A DNA stretch of 11,044 nucleotides from positions 1 to 11,044 of the forward strand of contig DFBI01000209.1 in NCBI GenBank assembly GCA_002367335.1, given 5' to 3'. This DNA is from Syntrophaceae bacterium UBA3084. GTDB taxonomy: Bacteria; Desulfobacterota; Syntrophia; Syntrophales; UBA6807. The translations under genes and the position numbers were made by a program. Each line of letters begins with the position of its first letter. Within the stretch, counting starts at the first letter, position 1. The notes below the pieces were generated by a model. The model made no database searches. It was not told the DNA's origin and saw only the letters and a list, made by a program, of their open reading frames with translations. Shown here one piece after another: positions 7,527-11,044 of this stretch.

Positions 7527-8779
7527 TTAATAAGGCTCAAAAGTATATGATTATTCTTTTCCGCCAGTAATTTGACTCTTGACAAAGCATTTTGCTGCTT
7601 TTGTCGATAAAATTCCAATGATTCAAATACCCGCTTAAATATTTGCATAAAATCATCAGGAGTTATATCTTTCAAATTTATCGCATTCTCTCTTACGCCA
7701 AACATTTGCATAAATTCATTGGATTTATCCTGATAAGAAATAGAAATAGTAGGAACACCACTCTTGAGTCCATAAACAACTGAATGTGTCTTTGTCCCAA
7801 TAAAAACATCCGTGCTTGCAATAACGGCTGCAGTTACATGGGACAGCAAGTCTCCTTCAAGAACAGAAACGCTTTTCTCTCGTCCAGAGCGATCAATCAT
7901 TTCCCTTGCCAAAGGCCTGTCCCCTCCCCCATGAACGGCTTCCTCCATAGGAATAATTAAAATCGTAGCATTATAGCCATCGACTATTCTTTGAAAAATT
8001 TCTGCCATTATACTTACATACCTATCTTTGCTAAAAAAATACTTATAATAAATATGATGGATTGTCACTCCGACCAAAATTTCCCCATTATCTCGCACAG
8101 ATTGAAGGCCTTTTACATTTTGTGCCAAACTTATTTCCGTATCGAGAGCGAAAACTGTCTCTGCTGTCAGTTCTATTCTTTTTACATTATTACAGTACGT
8201 TAATCCCCCTTTTTCACGTAGCGTCACAGCATCAACATTTCGCAAGATAAAAGCTGTCATAGCAAGGACTGGCAATTTAAATACCCCAAAAAATGGGCCT
8301 ATAGTTTGAGCATAGATCATGGTCGGCTTTTTTAGAGAAAAAGCTAGAATCATGGCAAAAAAATGGGAAAAATTCATCCCCAATCCATTAAAATTTGTGA
8401 AGAAGTGTCCTCCCGGCAAAACGACTACGTCTGTATTTTCATACAATCCCACGGTCTTATTTTTAAAAGTGGGAACAGGCAATCGAATGCCTAGATAACG
8501 CCGAAAAAATGCCCAACCAAAACCATATCCAACCCAAAGCCCCTCGCGGGCAAAAGCCCATATCCTGGATATCCCTTTTTTAAGCTTGATGTCGTGCAAG
8601 TTAAAGGCAAATTCTGCTGCAGGGATTCCATATTCTTCTGTGGCTTTTTTAGGATCATAACTGGTTACCCCAAAATCTAAATCATCATCTATGGCACGGA
8701 GTGATTTCAGCATTGTAAAGGCAACAGAACTGTCTCCTTTATTGGCATTGTAATTCTGTACAATTAGAATTTTTTTCAT
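7523..8779 (-). CDS. Polysaccharide pyruvyl transferase family protein
   Basis: This 418-residue protein belongs to the family of enzymes (CsaB, ExoV, WcaK-type; GT-B-like fold) that transfer a pyruvyl group from phosphoenolpyruvate to a sugar, often as a ketal. It begins MKKILIVQNYNANKGDSS, with the N-terminal strand and NxGD loop of the family. VVLPGGHFF (119-127), YAQTIGPF (156-163) and the C-terminal signature GTKTHSVVYGLKSGVPTISI (328-347) followed by YQDK follow in order. The start overlaps the stop of the iron-sulfur protein gene by 4 nt (ATGA), so the two are probably translationally coupled. Pairing of this family with FrhB-like proteins is, to my knowledge, recurrent in exopolysaccharide clusters. 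Some family members act in other sugar modifications, so the pyruvyl donor is likely but not proven. Confidence 0.9.
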   Translation of the reverse strand: MKKILIVQNYNANKGDSSVAFTMLKSLRAIDDDLDFGVTSYDPKKATEEYGIPAAEFAFNLHDIKLKKGISRIWAFAREGLWVGYGFGWAFFRRYLGIRLPVPTFKNKTVGLYENTDVVVLPGGHFFTNFNGLGMNFSHFFAMILAFSLKKPTMIYAQTIGPFFGVFKLPVLAMTAFILRNVDAVTLREKGGLTYCNNVKRIELTAETVFALDTEISLAQNVKGLQSVRDNGEILVGVTIHHIYYKYFFSKDRYVSIMAEIFQRIVDGYNATILIIPMEEAVHGGGDRPLAREMIDRSGREKSVSVLEGDLLSHVTAAVIASTDVFIGTKTHSVVYGLKSGVPTISISYQDKSNEFMQMFGVRENAINLKDITPDDFMQIFKRVFESLEFYRQKQQNALSRVKLLAEKNNHILLSLIK

Positions 8780-10059
8780 CTTTTTAATAACTGTACAACT
8801 TTAAAATAAAAAAATAATGCTTTAGGAAGATGATTCGAAAATTTACTCAATTTCATAAATTTCATAAATTTAATATGAAAATAATATATTTTTAATTTAA
8901 TAATTGTCATGAATCCTAATGCTTCAATCTCCTTGATATTTTTATGAAATATAGTTAAATTTTTTCCAATGAGATATCGCATAGCGATATTATGATTCCT
9001 TGTTTTAGCCGTAAAAACTCTGTTGTTAGCTCGCAAAAAATCATCGATATCAATTAATTCAAGATCGATATCTCTGTTGTTTTTTGCATTATGTACCATT
9101 CTATCGCCTAAAACTGTTTTAGTAAGAATAAGGTTGATTCCTTCTTTGTTCTTTTTATATCGTGGCAGCCATGCGTCACATACCATAATATCTGCGGCGA
9201 ATCCTCCAGGATCAGGGCATAGTTGGCATGCGTCCGGTGTAAATACAGGTGAAGACAGTATCATTCCCCAACTCAATGCGTCACCGCACGGTATACGTCG
9301 AATATCACCATTTTTTAATTGAAAACGAAGAAATCCCGGCCAGCCTTCTCCTCTATTATTGATATCCACAACATCCGTTTCATTGATGCCTAATCTTTTC
9401 ATGGTATATCTGTAAGCATTTTGTGTTGGGGCATGACCGCAAACCAGAGAAATTTTAAGAATATTTTTTTTACGTAATGACGGAATTTTATCTATCAGTA
9501 AAGAAAGCGCCTGGCTATGACAGGGCAAACCAACAACGGCCAATGACTCTTCATTAGAAATTTTTTTCAAGTTACGAAAAACTTCCGAGAAACAGACCGG
9601 CGAATAAATAGATCCCTTACAAGAATCTATTTCTTCAGGTGTCCGCGCTATGATTGTTTCTGTCTGAAAAGGATCCCCTTTAACCCTTCGAGAGACAATG
9701 GCACCTGAGATATATCCCTGGACAAGCAAAGATTGCAATAAACTGGTTGTAAAACCGCCGGAGGCAGCCGCAGTTCTCAATTTATGATCTGATGAAAATG
9801 CAGCATAGGCCTGGACATAGTCTCCCAAGGCATAGTGGTTTTGTTTTGTTCTAACAGTATTTGACCAGTTGACAGCAGGACATACAGATAAGCAAAGGTC
9901 GCAGTTATTAGAACATTTTGAATGGTTGACGGATGGGAAAAACGTTCCTGTAACAGCATCCTGTTGCATATGGATAGCATTTTTTGGGCAGACAGAAGCG
10001 CATGCTCCACAGCCAGTGCATAATTCACGAGGGATTATTAGGACACAATTATTATTCAT
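8776..10059 (-). CDS. Coenzyme F420 hydrogenase/dehydrogenase beta-subunit-like iron-sulfur protein
   Basis: This 427-residue protein starts with a bacterial-type ferredoxin domain: Cys14, 17, 20 and 24 (CxxCxxCxxxCP), then Cys49, 53, 56 and 60 (CxxxCxxCxxxCP), enough for two [4Fe-4S] clusters. FrhB/FdhB N- and C-terminal domains follow, recognisable by TAAASGGF (96-103), VGLPCHSQ (176-183), VCGHAPT (206-212), GEGWPGF (237-243) and CQLCPDPGGFAADIMVCDAW (278-297). FrhB domains bind flavin and move electrons between iron-sulfur clusters and a deazaflavin or other acceptor. In bacterial polysaccharide loci the role of these relatives is unknown; a reductase acting on a sugar is an inference. It is the first gene of the operon. 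Its ribosome-binding site is weak (CAGAGTAAACA before ATG). Confidence 0.9.
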   Translation of the reverse strand: MNNNCVLIIPRELCTGCGACASVCPKNAIHMQQDAVTGTFFPSVNHSKCSNNCDLCLSVCPAVNWSNTVRTKQNHYALGDYVQAYAAFSSDHKLRTAAASGGFTTSLLQSLLVQGYISGAIVSRRVKGDPFQTETIIARTPEEIDSCKGSIYSPVCFSEVFRNLKKISNEESLAVVGLPCHSQALSLLIDKIPSLRKKNILKISLVCGHAPTQNAYRYTMKRLGINETDVVDINNRGEGWPGFLRFQLKNGDIRRIPCGDALSWGMILSSPVFTPDACQLCPDPGGFAADIMVCDAWLPRYKKNKEGINLILTKTVLGDRMVHNAKNNRDIDLELIDIDDFLRANNRVFTAKTRNHNIAMRYLIGKNLTIFHKNIKEIEALGFMTIIKLKIYYFHIKFMKFMKLSKFSNHLPKALFFYFKVVQLLKR

Positions 10060-10121
10060 TGTTTACTCTGAAAAATAAATCAATCCATTGTAATAAATAG
10101 GTAAAGTTTTATTTTTAATGT

Positions 10122-10127
10122 ATTATA
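10122..10127 (-). promoter_or_regulatory. Possible -10 element upstream of the operon
   Basis: The minus strand reads TATAAT about 63 nt before the FrhB-like start codon, in an AT-rich stretch. The expected -35 region falls inside the GC-rich hairpin and does not resemble TTGACA, so a sigma-70 promoter here is only a possibility. Confidence 0.2.
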
Positions 10128-10137
10128 AATAACCATC

Positions 10138-10181
10138 TATCGGGATAGGGAGGAGCCTCACAGCTCCTCCCTATCCCGATA
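10138..10181. other. Perfect 19-bp hairpin just upstream of the operon
   Basis: The arms 10138-10156 and 10163-10181 are exact reverse complements separated by a 6-nt loop (CTCACA). They include the GC-rich core GGGATAGGGAGGAGC. Neither strand has a run of T immediately after the stem, so it is not a standard intrinsic terminator. It could be a terminator of unusual form, a dispersed repeat, or part of the structured region to its right. Confidence 0.85.
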
Positions 10182-10182
10182 A

Positions 10183-10445
10183 AAGAGGGCAACAGTAGTC
10201 ACCCTCTTCGGTCTTGTTCCCTGCCTCGGCGCTCGGCTTGCTCCCCAGCAGAGCCCTATCCTCCGGGCAGGCCATGAACAAAACAACACTTACACATACA
10301 AAATAGTGAAGAGGCAAATTATTTTTTCTTATGTTCACTATTACCAAAGCCGAGTGGATAACCCGCAGAAGGAGCAACCAGCGCTCCGACGAGCTAGGGT
10401 GGCCCATTCTCGCGCAGCTTGCTTCTTCTGCTAGTTGCTTTTTTT
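10183..10445 (+). ncRNA. Candidate structured RNA region
   Basis: Several inverted repeats lie side by side or nested: AAGAGGG/CCCTCTT (10183-10189/10202-10208); CTCGGCTT/AAGCCGAG (10232-10239/10347-10354), enclosing AATAGTGAA/TTCACTATT (10302-10310/10334-10342); and a 13-bp stem with one G-U pair, GCAGAAGGAGCAA/TTGCTTCTTCTGC (10365-10377/10419-10431). On the plus strand the last stem is followed after seven bases by seven T (10439-10445), reminiscent of a terminator. The GC content is locally higher than in neighbouring intergenic DNA. A 97-codon minus-strand frame covers the area (10171-10464) but its composition does not look like a protein. Strand and function are uncertain, and I do not recognise a known RNA family. 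Confidence 0.25.
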
Positions 10446-10526
10446 CTCCCATAACTCTCGGCATTATTGTTTTTTTAAATTTATGAGTTCAACGTCAATG
10501 CTTGAAGTATATAACCTCAGGTACAT

Positions 10527-10588
10527 GGGTAACCGATGTATTGGCATTATTTACCCTTTTAAAATCGGGTAACCGATGTATTGGCATT
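10527..10588. repeat. 22-bp direct repeat, 40-bp period
   Basis: GGGTAACCGATGTATTGGCATT occurs exactly at 10527-10548 and 10567-10588. An imperfect AGGTACATG just before the first copy could be a decayed relative. Such spaced copies can be protein-binding iterons or remnants of insertion-sequence ends; no transposase gene is present. Confidence 0.9.
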
Positions 10589-10656
10589 TGACAGCTAACA
10601 GCTAATCGCTCAACTTAGGTTTATTAAGGTTGCGTATCATTTCGATTTGTTTTAAC

Positions 10657-10765
10657 CTCGGTGAGAATTTATGGGCTCAGGGCTGACTTGAACCGAGAAG
10701 TTCCGGCACCGATCCGATAGGGGCAACTGCCTCCGTGCCGACTCCCAACTCTAGGAGGTGATCTT
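10657..10765 (+). promoter_or_regulatory. Structured leader with consensus Shine-Dalgarno before a DUF433-type frame
   Basis: The stem CTCGGT/ACCGAG (10657-10662/10692-10697) is followed by CGGCAC/GTGCCG (10704-10709/10735-10740), which encloses an inner hairpin, GGGGC/GCCTC with loop AACT (10720-10733). AGGAGGTGAT (10753-10762) is a near-perfect anti-16S match 7 nt before ATG 10766. The segment CCTCC (10730-10734), part of the inner hairpin, is also complementary to GGAGG (10754-10758). The leader could therefore switch between a hairpin and a form that hides the ribosome-binding site. This is a paper prediction; no known riboswitch class was recognised. Confidence 0.4.
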
Positions 10766-10852
10766 ATGTACCAACGGATTTCAATTGATCCAAAGGTTTG
10801 CCATGGACAAGCTTGCATTAAGAAATCTGGATTCCGGCTTTCGCCGGAATGA
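10766..10852 (+). pseudogene. DUF433-type antitoxin, truncated after ~19 residues
   Basis: The frame begins MYQRISIDPKVCHGQACIK, the typical opening of DUF433 proteins, small antitoxin-like DNA-binding proteins often paired with DUF5615 PIN-type toxins. Normal members are about 75 residues, continuing with a GTR-x-(I/P)V segment and a helix-turn-helix. Here, after Lys19, the frame enters a palindromic dispersed repeat and stops at 10850-10852 after 28 codons. Leader and ribosome-binding site look intact, so the gene seems to have been cut by the repeat or by recombination at it. No partner toxin is visible downstream inside the window. Confidence 0.65.
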
Positions 10853-10853
10853 C
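10827..10853. repeat. Dispersed palindromic repeat interrupting the DUF433 frame
   Basis: CTGGATTCCGGCTTTCGCCGGAATGAC contains a perfect 8-bp stem, ATTCCGGC (10831-10838) and GCCGGAAT (10843-10850), with loop TTTC. Sequences of this form (TGGATTCCGGC..GCCGGAATGAC) are common dispersed intergenic repeats in many bacteria. Its position inside a conserved reading frame marks it as the likely break point. Confidence 0.75.
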
Positions 10854-11044
10854 GTTGCGACTGAGTTAGCGCTGATGGGAAAGTGTCCCGCTTTAAGTTG
10901 GTAGCCGAAAGTGCTTTTGAAAAATATGTTTCTCAAGACCAAGCAAAACGATTTTTACGGACAAATACGTAATGCTCCCGGTCCACTTTACTGATCTTTG
11001 TAAGTTTGGGGTAACTATTCAGGTTGAAGGCTGAAGGATTTCAA
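10854..11044. other. Right end, no intact gene
   Basis: The plus strand has a 35-codon open stretch without an ATG (10865-10972) that includes VAESAFEKYVSQDQAKRF, which could be a gene relic. The last bases carry GTTGAAGGCTGAAGG, a short purine-rich motif like those in dispersed repeats. Nothing else could be supported. Confidence 0.3.

Noticed and set aside
8852..8875. AT-rich tandem repeat ATTTCATAA inside the iron-sulfur protein gene
   Set aside because: It encodes the in-frame KFMKFMKL stretch of the C-terminal tail and is best explained as simple-sequence coding DNA.
10171..10464. 97-codon minus-strand frame upstream of the operon
   Set aside because: It has no ribosome-binding site, no recognisable motif and an odd composition, and it overlaps several inverted repeats that explain the conserved-looking bases better.
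10865..10972. 35-codon plus-strand open stretch ending FLRTNT
   Set aside because: It has no start codon and no family recognisable; mentioned only as a possible relic.

Overview
The window looks like part of a surface-polysaccharide biosynthesis locus from a moderately low-GC Gram-negative bacterium. Small dispersed repeats (a TCTGACA heptamer array, ATATCGAA-type repeats and an ATTCCGGC/GCCGGAAT palindrome) together with the gene content suggest a deltaproteobacterium (Desulfobacterota). That assignment rests on general resemblance and is tentative.

All large genes lie on the minus strand and read from right to left. The core is four tightly packed genes: an iron-sulfur FrhB/FdhB-type protein (8776-10059), a polysaccharide pyruvyl transferase family protein (7523-8779), a heparinase II/III-type protein (5544-7526) and a glutamine-hydrolysing asparagine synthetase AsnB (3708-5540). 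The first two junctions are 4-nt overlaps and the third has a 3-nt gap, so this is almost certainly one operon. About 730 bp of scarred DNA follow, holding a broken all-helical toroid-type gene and an inverted repeat (roughly 3014-3707). Beyond it are a WecG/TagA/CpsF glycosyltransferase (2213-2977) and a divergent asparagine-synthetase-like protein that lacks the glutaminase cysteine (440-1942). A 22-codon ORF overlaps the end of that last gene (TAATG) and seems to be the cut-off start of the next cluster gene.

The edges are accessory DNA. On the left are the C-terminal end of a RelE/YafQ-type toxin on the plus strand, a heptamer tandem array, and the first ~41 codons of an MBL-fold nuclease. 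The right ~980 bp contain no intact gene. They hold a perfect 19-bp hairpin, a stretch with several nested inverted repeats that may be a structured RNA, a 22-bp direct repeat, a structured leader with a consensus Shine-Dalgarno, and a DUF433-type antitoxin reading frame cut short by a dispersed palindromic repeat.

Taken together, WecG probably transfers a sugar to a lipid-linked precursor and the pyruvyl transferase adds a ketal or related group. The two AsnB-type enzymes could amidate uronic-acid sugars, and the heparinase-like protein could act on a uronic-acid-containing polymer. That combined picture is inference. The most noteworthy items are the FrhB/pyruvyl-transferase/heparinase/AsnB operon, the Cys-less AsnB homologue, the extensive gene decay at both edges and in the middle, and the two structured non-coding stretches on the right.
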